From positions 1-11,067 of the forward strand of contig JAZGFA010000183.1 in NCBI GenBank assembly GCA_036478975.1: a stretch of 11,067 nt of DNA, written 5' to 3'. Below, piece after piece: positions 1-6,416 of the stretch (its first letter is position 1; every line of letters starts with the position of its first letter). The notes below the pieces were generated by a model. The model was not told where the DNA came from. It did not search any database and saw nothing but the letters and a program-made list of their open reading frames with translations. Origin of the DNA: Robiginitomaculum sp036478975. GTDB lineage: Bacteria > Pseudomonadota > Alphaproteobacteria > Caulobacterales > Maricaulaceae. Made by a program: the position numbers and the translations under genes.

Positions 1-338
1 AGGTTTTGCAATGGATGTTTTTTGAGCAATACACCCATGAGCCATCCATCGCCGTGGCGCGGTTTATTCGCATTTACGCCATGGAAACCCGCGCGGATGA
101 ATTGCCGGTTTTGATGACCAAGGGCTATCGCGCCCTCGATGTTATGGAGGGGCATTTGCAAAGTAATCTCTGGTTTGCGGCGGGGGCATTTACCATCGCC
201 GATATTGCGCTCTACGCCTATACCCATGTGGCAGGGGAGGGCGGCTTTGACCTAGGCGGCTATCCTAATATTTCAGGCTGGCTGGCGCGGGTCAAAAACA
301 GGCCTGGTCATATGCTCATTACCGACACGCCGAAATAG
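1..338 (+). CDS. Glutathione S-transferase, C-terminal part (5' end outside window)
   Basis: This is the C-terminal helical domain of a glutathione S-transferase family protein. GSTs conjugate or reduce electrophilic substrates with glutathione in the cytoplasm. The reading frame is open to the left edge (a Val codon at 3-5 precedes the TTG at 6), so the TTG is an internal Leu codon and the N-terminal thioredoxin-like glutathione-binding domain is missing because the window cuts it. Visible family marks are the VLQWMFFEQY stretch typical of the first helices of bacterial GST C-domains, and FTIADIALYAYT, which carries the (S/T)-x-x-D N-capping box in the buried helix of the fold. The frame ends at TAG 336-338. 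A glutathione enzyme beside a persulfide dioxygenase-like hydrolase would fit thiol metabolism, but a separate promoter lies between them. Subfamily and substrate cannot be assigned. Confidence 0.85.
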   Translation, partial: VLQWMFFEQYTHEPSIAVARFIRIYAMETRADELPVLMTKGYRALDVMEGHLQSNLWFAAGAFTIADIALYAYTHVAGEGGFDLGGYPNISGWLARVKNRPGHMLITDTPK

Positions 339-354
339 TGCGGCAATAACGCCC

Positions 355-384
355 TTGTGATAGGCTCTTTCGTGCCTATATATT
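355..384 (+). promoter_or_regulatory. Putative sigma70-type promoter of the hydrolase gene
   Basis: A -35-like TTGTGA at 355-360 is followed 18 bases later by a -10-like TATATT at 379-384. A TATATA at 377-382 would give 16-base spacing instead. The expected transcription start would fall about 20 bases before the ATG at 411. The -10 element overlaps the left arm of the palindrome at 379-400, an arrangement typical of repression. This is pattern reading only; no start site is known. Confidence 0.5.
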
Positions 385-400
385 AGAACATACTAATATA
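379..400. promoter_or_regulatory. AT-rich palindromic operator candidate
   Basis: A perfect inverted repeat: TATATTAG at 379-386 and CTAATATA at 393-400, separated by the 6-base spacer AACATA. It covers the putative -10 box and ends just before the ribosome binding site (AAGG, about 400-403) of the hydrolase at 411. Known family context: ETHE1/Blh-type hydrolases in proteobacteria are often controlled by sulfide- or persulfide-sensing ArsR-family repressors (BigR, SqrR) that bind AT-rich palindromes over the promoter. The position and base composition fit such a site. The exact sequence has not been matched to a known consensus, and no repressor gene is in the window. Confidence 0.5.
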
Positions 401-410
401 AGGATTCATC

Positions 411-1274
411 ATGACCCCGACCGTAAAAACATTTTTTGACGAGGCGACCTATACCGCGACCCATATTGTTTCCGATATGGAGGCAAAGCGCTGCGCGATT
501 ATTGATTCCGTTTTAGATTATCAGGCAAGCTCTGGCCGCACGGCGACGGATAGTGCAGACGTGGTGCTTGCCTATATAAAAGATAATGGCTTGACCGTGG
601 ACTGGATTTTAGAAACCCACGCCCACGCGGATCATTTCTCCGCCGCGCCGTATTTGCGCGAGAAGACCGGCGGGAAAATCGCGATTGGCGCGCATATCCC
701 TGACGTGCAAAAAGTCTTTGGCGGCCTGTTTAATGCCGGCGAACGCTTTGCCCGTGACGGTAGTCAATTTGACCATTTATTTGAGGACGGCGAGGTTTTT
801 GACGTTGGCGCCCTAGAGATTAAAGTGATGAATACGCCGGGCCATACGCCGGCCTGTGTCAGCTATATCGTTGGTGATAGCGTGTTCGTCGGGGACACTA
901 TATTTATGCCAGACTTTGGCTCCGCCCGCTGTGATTTCCCCGGCGGCGATGCGGGCACATTATATGATAGCGTGCAAAAACTCTTCGCGCTGCCCGATGA
1001 CACTAAAGTCTATCTCTGCCATGATTATAAAGCGCCGGGCCGTGATGAATTTGTCCTAGAGACGACCATAGGCGCGCAGAAGCGCGACAATATTCACATG
1101 GGTGGCGAGGTCAGCCGCGAAGACTTTATCGCCATGCGCGAGGCGCGCGACAAAACCCTCTCCATGCCTAAATTAATATTGCCGGCCATTCAGGTAAATA
1201 TGCGCGCCGGCGATTTGCCAGAGCCAGAAGATAACGGCCAAATATATTTGAAAATTCCGCTTAACGCGGTTTAG
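411..1274 (+). CDS. MBL-fold metallo-hydrolase, persulfide dioxygenase (ETHE1/Blh-like) type
   Basis: A 287-aa single-domain metallo-beta-lactamase-fold protein, probably cytoplasmic (no signal peptide seen). The metal-site signature is THAHADH (H70, H72, D74, H75), followed by H145 in NTPGHTP, D162 in VGDTIF and H204 in LCHDY. The segment SARCDFPGGDA (R173, C174, D175) resembles the persulfide dioxygenase branch (ETHE1, Blh, CstB) more than glyoxalase II. Those enzymes use mononuclear iron to oxidise glutathione persulfide to sulfite and glutathione, which detoxifies sulfide. It lacks the DUF442 domain of the longer Blh proteins and any rhodanese domain, so it is the stand-alone form. The ATG at 411 is preceded by AAGG with 7-base spacing, and a palindrome covers its promoter. 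Family membership is firm; the persulfide substrate is inferred from motifs and could be wrong. Confidence 0.85.
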   Translation: MTPTVKTFFDEATYTATHIVSDMEAKRCAIIDSVLDYQASSGRTATDSADVVLAYIKDNGLTVDWILETHAHADHFSAAPYLREKTGGKIAIGAHIPDVQKVFGGLFNAGERFARDGSQFDHLFEDGEVFDVGALEIKVMNTPGHTPACVSYIVGDSVFVGDTIFMPDFGSARCDFPGGDAGTLYDSVQKLFALPDDTKVYLCHDYKAPGRDEFVLETTIGAQKRDNIHMGGEVSREDFIAMREARDKTLSMPKLILPAIQVNMRAGDLPEPEDNGQIYLKIPLNAV

Positions 1275-1325
1275 CCGCCACGATATATTTCTGGACAGCA
1301 CGCCATAGATGCGGGACAAACGCCT

Positions 1326-2534
1326 ATGACCACTGCCCACGCGCCACTGCCCCAACATCCTGACCGCTCCGCGATACAGGCCGAGGCCCATGCGCGCCCC
1401 CCCATGTCCATTGATGCGAAGAATGCACAAGTCTGGCATTGGGTCTTGCACGGGGTGGATATGCAATCCCCCGAGTGGCCAAGTCAGTTTGACCCGCAAA
1501 AGCGTCACGATATTATCGCGGTTGAAGACGGCATAATTCGGTTTGAAAAACATACGGAATTTGTTTCGCTTACCTATTGCGGAAAACAAGCCCCGGCGCA
1601 AAGCACGTGCGCGATTATACGGCGCTGCGGCGGAAGGCAGCTTGCGGGCGTGAAAGTGCATATTAGCAAAGGCAAAACGGCGACTAAAAAATCTATCTTT
1701 GGCACGGCGCGAATATTCGGCGGCGAGGCTTTATTTGAAGGCTGTCGCGCGTTCACTGATTTTCAAATTCGCGATGACGGCATGGTGCAATATTTGGTCA
1801 AAGGGCAATTTGAGGACGGCTTTGCCCGCGGGCGTTTGGTGAAGCGTTTACTAGATTTGGAAACCTATCGCATGGCCGCGCTTATGGGCCTGCCTATTGT
1901 GCGCGAAGCCGCGCCGCAGCTTGAGCATTTTGAAAACCAAGCGACGCGTTCAACGAAACTTTTAGCGCAAAGCGCGCCGGATGAGCTTCCGGATATTATT
2001 AAAACCCTGTCCGGCCTCTTATCGGAAATCGTTGCCTTTAAGGACAAGGCGCGTTTTCGGGTGGCGGCGAGCCTTGCCTATTATTCGATTGTGCAAGCCC
2101 GCCTTGAAAGCCTTGACGAGAAAACCATTGGTCAGGGGCAAACCTTAAACGGGTTTGTCGTGCATAGGCTCAACCCGGCGATGAATACGATTAAAGCCTT
2201 TGAGCGGCGCATTGACGAGCTGTCGAGCTCCATCGCTTCGGCCATGGCATTGGCGCGCACCCAGCTTGACCTTTTGACCCAAGAGCAAAATCAAAATGTT
2301 TTAAAATCCATGGATAGGCGGGCGCGCCAACAGCTTCATATTTCCCAAGCCGTCGAGGGACTATCCGTGGCGGCGATTACCTATTACGCAATCGGGCTTT
2401 TGGGCACGATAATAAAAGGCCTGCCAAACCTGCCCATGGCGACCGATCCGTGGAAGGCGGCGCTTGTGCCGATTATAGCGCTTACCGTATGGTTTAACGT
2501 GCGCCGCGCCCGCAAAAAAATTGATTTATTATAA
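1326..2534 (+). CDS. DUF3422 family protein with two C-terminal membrane segments
   Basis: A 402-aa protein of the DUF3422 family, found in alpha- and other proteobacteria, with no known biochemical function. The N-terminal signature is LPQHPDRSAIQAEAHARPP (residues 8-26), matching the family's H-P-x-R ... E-x-HARP start. The middle (about 170-340) is charged and probably alpha-helical, partly coiled coil. The C-terminus has two hydrophobic segments, about 345-365 and 378-393, ending in the basic tail RRARKKIDLL. This suggests a large cytoplasmic domain anchored to the inner membrane by a C-terminal hairpin. The ATG at 1326 has GGGA at 1313-1316, 9 bases upstream. The 51-bp gap after the hydrolase shows no clear terminator, so read-through is possible. 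The next gene begins 9 bp after its stop, which suggests a functional pair. Confidence 0.85.
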   Translation: MTTAHAPLPQHPDRSAIQAEAHARPPMSIDAKNAQVWHWVLHGVDMQSPEWPSQFDPQKRHDIIAVEDGIIRFEKHTEFVSLTYCGKQAPAQSTCAIIRRCGGRQLAGVKVHISKGKTATKKSIFGTARIFGGEALFEGCRAFTDFQIRDDGMVQYLVKGQFEDGFARGRLVKRLLDLETYRMAALMGLPIVREAAPQLEHFENQATRSTKLLAQSAPDELPDIIKTLSGLLSEIVAFKDKARFRVAASLAYYSIVQARLESLDEKTIGQGQTLNGFVVHRLNPAMNTIKAFERRIDELSSSIASAMALARTQLDLLTQEQNQNVLKSMDRRARQQLHISQAVEGLSVAAITYYAIGLLGTIIKGLPNLPMATDPWKAALVPIIALTVWFNVRRARKKIDLL

Positions 2535-2538
2535 AGGA
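2533..2538 (+). promoter_or_regulatory. Ribosome binding site of the PDZ-domain gene, overlapping the DUF3422 stop
   Basis: AAAGGA sits 5 bases before the ATG at 2544 and overlaps the TAA stop (2532-2534) of the DUF3422 gene. It fixes the start of the downstream gene and suggests translation linked to the gene before it. Confidence 0.6.
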
Positions 2539-2543
2539 CTCCC

Positions 2544-3758
2544 ATGCAGTTTAATAAAGATTGGTTTGTGTCGGTAGAGAAAAAGCCGCTACCAAAACCG
2601 CCGCCGTTTTCGCAGACTTTGCAAATTGATAAAGTCGCGTCCGGCTCTCCGGCGGAGAGTTTGCGCCTGCGCGCCGGCGATAAATTTCTTGCCATAAACG
2701 GCGCTCCGGCGCTGACGGCCAATGTTGCGGAAATTGTGGCGGCGGGCAAGCCTGTGAAATATCGTTTCTTCTTGCCGCGTGAAAAATCTTTTTTAGAGGT
2801 GGAAGCCAAAGCCGGCCTGCCGCTCGGCCTCTTAGCCGCGCCAAGCTCCGACGGCATTGTTGCCCATTATACCAAGGTGGCCGCCTTTGATACGGAAGGG
2901 TTTATGACCTTGTGGGAGCGTGAGGATTACCCGCAAATTCGCGCCGCCTGTAAAATCGCCAATAAACGGGTCAATGTGCGCAGTTTAGGGAAGCTTATTG
3001 GGCGTCCCAAGTCCATGCCTTTCGCGGATTTTATGCTGGGAATTTGTGATATTGAAATCGGCGATAGGGAGGCGGGCTACGCGGCGATTTACAAATTTGG
3101 CGGCAGTAAAGCCTATGGTTATACGGGCGATATTACGGCGGTGATTGACTATTACCGCGCCCTAGAAATGAAACGCCAAGGGGATAGCCTGACCTATCAA
3201 GATAATATGCACAGCGCCTACGCCGCCTATCCGCAAAGCGCGCGCATTACCCGTGAAGCCTTGCGGGCTGGCGTGGAAATTAACGCGCCGGACGGGCGCA
3301 TTGGCACCAAGCTCGCTGATTATAACCTGACATATTTAGAAGGCGGCAACGGCGCAACCACCCTGCATGCGATTATCTCTGACATTCCCAAGGCCAAAAT
3401 CATGCCGCTGTGCTTGATGGCAGGCTACCGGGGTAATGGCCCCTATAATGAAGCGCTATTGCCCTATATCGCCGTTTACCCTTACGCGAAAGATAGGCTG
3501 CACCCGATGACGGTGATGACCAATATCGCGGATAAGCGCACAGACCGCCCGCACTGGAATAGCCACGAGGATTTGGCGCGCGAAAATAAATGCCCGCTGA
3601 CCGTAGCGCTTGAGCCAGAGGAGCAATTTGCTGAGGATTTAAACCTGCGCGGCGCGCCGGAATTCGTGATGATAAATTCTGATGGCATTATCATTTGGAG
3701 CGGCGATTTGCACAGTGATTACGCGTACTGGGAAATGCTATTTGCGCTGCCAGTTTAG
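2544..3758 (+). CDS. PDZ-domain protein with thioredoxin-like C-terminus lacking CXXC
   Basis: A 404-aa protein I cannot name. Residues about 25-90 read as a PDZ-like domain: IDKVASGSPAESLRLRAGDK followed by FLAINGAPA is the usual GSPA...GD.ll.inG pattern. Residues about 115-250 are helix-rich with repeat-like spacing, possibly TPR-like. Residues about 280-404 look like a thioredoxin/redoxin fold: a beta strand (KIMPLCLMAGY), then GYRGNGPYN where a WCxxC site would be expected, and LRGAPEFVMINSDGIIIWSGD, which matches the cis-Pro strand and hairpin of TlpA-like proteins. There is no CXXC; the only cysteines are C137, C168, C290 and C350, so ordinary disulfide exchange is unlikely. No signal peptide or membrane segment is visible, so it is probably cytoplasmic. 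It follows DUF3422 by 9 bp and may be a partner of it. The domain assignments are my reading, not a search result. Confidence 0.7.
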   Translation: MQFNKDWFVSVEKKPLPKPPPFSQTLQIDKVASGSPAESLRLRAGDKFLAINGAPALTANVAEIVAAGKPVKYRFFLPREKSFLEVEAKAGLPLGLLAAPSSDGIVAHYTKVAAFDTEGFMTLWEREDYPQIRAACKIANKRVNVRSLGKLIGRPKSMPFADFMLGICDIEIGDREAGYAAIYKFGGSKAYGYTGDITAVIDYYRALEMKRQGDSLTYQDNMHSAYAAYPQSARITREALRAGVEINAPDGRIGTKLADYNLTYLEGGNGATTLHAIISDIPKAKIMPLCLMAGYRGNGPYNEALLPYIAVYPYAKDRLHPMTVMTNIADKRTDRPHWNSHEDLARENKCPLTVALEPEEQFAEDLNLRGAPEFVMINSDGIIIWSGDLHSDYAYWEMLFALPV

Positions 3759-3763
3759 AAAAA

Positions 3764-5134
3764 TCACAGGCTGGAACGTAGCCGCCTAATGGTTTTGTTG
3801 AAGCCTTGGCTGATAGCCTCACGGTGGATATGGCGACCGGCTTTGACCACATGGCGCCCCGCGCTCCACACGTCGCGCACAAGACTGTCATCGCTAGCAA
3901 ATATCCACCCATCTAAAATGTCGTCATCCTTTAGGGCGCATATGGCGTTGTGATTATCATCAAGACGCACAAGGTCAGCGTAGGCGCCAAGTTTGATTTC
4001 ACCGCTATTTCGCCCAATCGCTTGCGCTCCGCCGTTTGCTGCGCGCTGGTAAAGATAACGCCCATTGGAAGGGGTAGCAGCGCTGGTTAAAACAACGCGG
4101 CGGCGCTTTGCTAGGCGCTGGCTGGTTTCTAGCTGTCGCAATTCTTCGGCGAGGGAAATTTTGATATTGGAATCCGCGCCAAGGCCAAATTTCCCGCCGG
4201 CGCTAAGGTAACGCTGCGCCCTAAATGTGCCGTCCCCAAGATTGGCTTCCGTTAGCGGGCATAGGCCGGCCACGGCTCCGCTCGCCGCCAAATCATCGAC
4301 TTCGCTATCGTCCATATGGGTGGCGTGGATAAAACACCAACGCGCGTCCACGGGCATATTATCAAGCAGCCATCTTATTGGCCTTGCCCCCAGAGCAGCG
4401 GTAACGGCTTCCACCTCGCCTGCTTGCTCGGCGGCGTGAATATGGACGGGAGCATTGCCCGCAAGTTTAACCGCCGCGCCTAGCCCTTCGCGCGATACGG
4501 CGCGCAGGGAATGGGGCGCGACGCCAAGGGTGAAATCTGCGGGCAGGGCGCGCATTTCGCGCGATAGGGCGGCGTGTAAACTCGTGAATTCATCAAGGCT
4601 ATTTTTAAAGCGCAATTGTCCGCCCGCCAAAGCCCGCCCGTCCATGCCGCCGCGCATATAAAGCACTGGCAAATGGGTCAGGCCAATGCCGGTAAGCTTT
4701 GCCGCCGCAAAATGACGCAGGGATAGCTCGGCTTTATTATCATAAGGCGCTCCGCCCGCCCCGTGATGCAAATAATGAAACTCCCCGACGCTCCCGTAGC
4801 CCGCCTCAAGCATTTCCATCTGCACAAGGGCGGCGATGGTTTCAATATCATCGGGGGTGAGCATGTCTAAAAACCGGTACATGACCTTACGCCATGTCCA
4901 AAAATCATCATGGTCGCTCTCGCCGCGCCGCTCCGCAAGCCCCGCCATGGCGCGCTGAAAACTATGGCTATGCACATTGGACGGGGCGGGCAGGATAATG
5001 CCGCCATTGGCCGTCTGGTCAGGGCGGGCCTCGGCCAGCGCGCTAATGCGGCCGGCGTCGTCAATAGTGATGGCAATATTGCCGCGCCACCCACGGGCGG
5101 TTAAAGCTTGCTTGGCAAAGATTATTTGGGGCAT
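3764..5134 (-). CDS. hutF: Formimidoylglutamate deiminase (HutF)
   Basis: A 456-aa amidohydrolase-superfamily enzyme that hydrolyses N-formimino-L-glutamate to N-formyl-L-glutamate and ammonia, the fourth step of the five-step histidine pathway. The metal and catalytic residues are all present: H55 and H57 in SNVHSHSFQRAMAGL, H233 and E236 in HIHAAEQ, H270 in CFIHATHMD, and D321 in FGLGADSN. Spacing and length agree closely with the characterised Pseudomonas HutF (about 453 aa). A small variation is PAPSN where the family usually has PGMPN before the HSH motif. The start at 5134 gives the normal N-terminal beta strand, and AGGAAAAGG lies 11 or more bases upstream on this strand. It is divergent from hutI across 64 bp and convergent with the PDZ gene, with only 5 bp between stops. 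It commits the organism to releasing formate through HutG rather than formamide through HutE/ArgI-like HutG. Confidence 0.95.
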   Translation of the reverse strand: MPQIIFAKQALTARGWRGNIAITIDDAGRISALAEARPDQTANGGIILPAPSNVHSHSFQRAMAGLAERRGESDHDDFWTWRKVMYRFLDMLTPDDIETIAALVQMEMLEAGYGSVGEFHYLHHGAGGAPYDNKAELSLRHFAAAKLTGIGLTHLPVLYMRGGMDGRALAGGQLRFKNSLDEFTSLHAALSREMRALPADFTLGVAPHSLRAVSREGLGAAVKLAGNAPVHIHAAEQAGEVEAVTAALGARPIRWLLDNMPVDARWCFIHATHMDDSEVDDLAASGAVAGLCPLTEANLGDGTFRAQRYLSAGGKFGLGADSNIKISLAEELRQLETSQRLAKRRRVVLTSAATPSNGRYLYQRAANGGAQAIGRNSGEIKLGAYADLVRLDDNHNAICALKDDDILDGWIFASDDSLVRDVWSAGRHVVKAGRHIHREAISQGFNKTIRRLRSSL

Positions 5135-5198
5135 GAATGCGCGCGCCTTTTCCTAAATTTGTAATGCACTGACTGTGTTTATCGCATAACAAGTTATT
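5135..5198. promoter_or_regulatory. Divergent hutF/hutI control region with inverted repeats
   Basis: This 64-bp region must hold the promoters of both hutF and the hutIHGU operon. It contains an inverted repeat, TTGTAATGC (5159-5167) and GCATAACAA (5184-5192), matching at 8 of 9 positions with a 16-base spacer. A second, smaller one overlaps it: ATAAC (5186-5190) and GTTAT (5193-5197) around AA, directly before the hutI ATG. hut genes are classically repressed by the urocanate-responsive GntR-family regulator HutC, so an operator is expected here. I cannot match these repeats to a HutC consensus, and no clear -35/-10 pair stands out on either strand. Confidence 0.45.
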
Positions 5199-6416
5199 AT
5201 GAAGAATGCTAATCTCTATATTAATTGCGCGCTTGCGACCATGACGGCGGGCACCAAGCCTTATGGCCTGATTGAAGACGGCGCATTTGTGACCGGCGAA
5301 GAGCGCATTCTTTGGGTTGGCGCAAGGGCCAATATCCCGAAGGAATATGAAAGCCTTGAGGGGCAAAGCCTTGGCGGGCGCGTCGTCACCCCCGCCTTGA
5401 TTGATTGCCACACCCATTTGGTTTTTGGTGGCAACCGCGCGGGCGAATTTGCCCTGCGCGCGGGCGGGGCCAGCTACGCAGAGATAGCGCGGGCTGGCGG
5501 CGGCATACTCTCCACGGTGAAAGCAACGCGGGCGGCAAGCGAAGATGAGCTGATAGGCCAAGCCCTGCCCAGACTGGATGCGCTTATCGCCGAAGGCGTC
5601 GCCGTTATAGAGATTAAATCCGGCTATGGCCTGACCATAGAGAGCGAAATTAAAATGCTTAAAATCGCGCGAAAACTTGGCGATTTACGCGGGGTGAAAA
5701 TTGTCACCACATGGCTCGCCGCCCACGCGGTTGCGCCGGAATATAAAGGCTGCGCGGACGCCTATATTGACGAAGTGGTGATTGCGGGACTAGAGCGCGC
5801 GCATGGCCTTGGCCTCGTCGACGCGGTGGACGGGTTTTGCGAAACCATCGGATTTAGCCCGTCTCAAATGGAGAGGGTTTTTAAAAAAGCCAAGGTGCTC
5901 GGCCTGCCGGTAAAGCTTCACGCGGAGCAATTATCAGATCAAAAGGGCGCGGTTTTGGCGGCGAAATATGGCGCGCTCTCCGCTGACCATTTGGAATATT
6001 TTGGCGCTGCGGATGCGGCCCACTTAGCGAAAGCTGGCACCGTATCCGTATTGCTTCCGGGCGCGTTCTACACCTTAAAAGAAACCCGATTGCCGCCGAT
6101 AGACGCCCTGCGCGCGGCGGGGGTTGATATGGCGGTGGCAACGGATTGCAATCCGGGAAGCTCCCCGCTCTCATCGCTTTTAATGGCGATGAATATGGCC
6201 GGCCATTGCTTTGGCTTAACCCCTGAAGAATCGCTAATTGGCACAACGCGGGCAGCAGCGCTCGCGCTCGGACTCGGCGGGGAATATGGCATCATTACAA
6301 AAGGCGCGCGGGCAGAGTTGGCCGTGTGGAATATTAATCACCCCTGCGAGCTAGCCTACTGGATGGGCGGCTCCCCCTTAGAGCGGCGCATAACCGCGCG
6401 GAGTATCACCCCATGA
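5199..6416 (+). CDS. hutI: Imidazolonepropionase (HutI)
   Basis: A 405-aa cytoplasmic amidohydrolase that opens the ring of 4-imidazolone-5-propionate to give N-formimino-L-glutamate, the third step of histidine breakdown. The metal site is DCHTHLVFGG (H71, H73), H241 and E243 in KLHAEQ, and D316 in ATDCNPGSSP; H264 lies in SADHLEY. The segment FALRAGGASYAEIARAGGGI is the substrate-site region highly typical of HutI. Length is normal for the family. The start at 5199 is tightly fixed because an in-frame TAA lies at 5187-5189 and the next Met (residue 15) would remove the first beta strand. No good ribosome binding site precedes it (only AACAAG), so initiation may be weak or leaderless. It is the first gene of hutIHGU and overlaps hutH by 4 bp (ATGA). 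Confidence 0.96.
   Translation: MKNANLYINCALATMTAGTKPYGLIEDGAFVTGEERILWVGARANIPKEYESLEGQSLGGRVVTPALIDCHTHLVFGGNRAGEFALRAGGASYAEIARAGGGILSTVKATRAASEDELIGQALPRLDALIAEGVAVIEIKSGYGLTIESEIKMLKIARKLGDLRGVKIVTTWLAAHAVAPEYKGCADAYIDEVVIAGLERAHGLGLVDAVDGFCETIGFSPSQMERVFKKAKVLGLPVKLHAEQLSDQKGAVLAAKYGALSADHLEYFGAADAAHLAKAGTVSVLLPGAFYTLKETRLPPIDALRAAGVDMAVATDCNPGSSPLSSLLMAMNMAGHCFGLTPEESLIGTTRAAALALGLGGEYGIITKGARAELAVWNINHPCELAYWMGGSPLERRITARSITP

Noticed and set aside
1262..1325. Possible terminator or promoter between the hydrolase and DUF3422
   Set aside because: Only a 4-bp GCGG/CCGC stem overlapping the hydrolase stop and some AT-rich bases are visible. There is no T run and no convincing -35/-10 pair.
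1173..1661. 162-aa open frame on the minus strand
   Set aside because: It overlaps the end of the hydrolase and the start of DUF3422, both well supported on the plus strand. It shows no recognisable domain and is a by-product of codon bias.
2384..2857. 157-aa open frame on the minus strand
   Set aside because: It is antisense to the DUF3422 tail and the PDZ-like domain, with low-complexity, Arg/Ser/Ala-rich content and no motif.
3745..3775. Possible terminator between the convergent PDZ gene and hutF
   Set aside because: Only a CCAG/CTGG pair of 4 bases is present, with a 17-base loop. The short A run on the plus strand (3759-3763) is not preceded by a stable stem.
5061..5561. 166-aa open frame on the minus strand across the hutF-hutI region
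   Set aside because: It lies over the conserved metal-site region of hutI and the start of hutF. Its translation has no family features, so it is a shadow frame.
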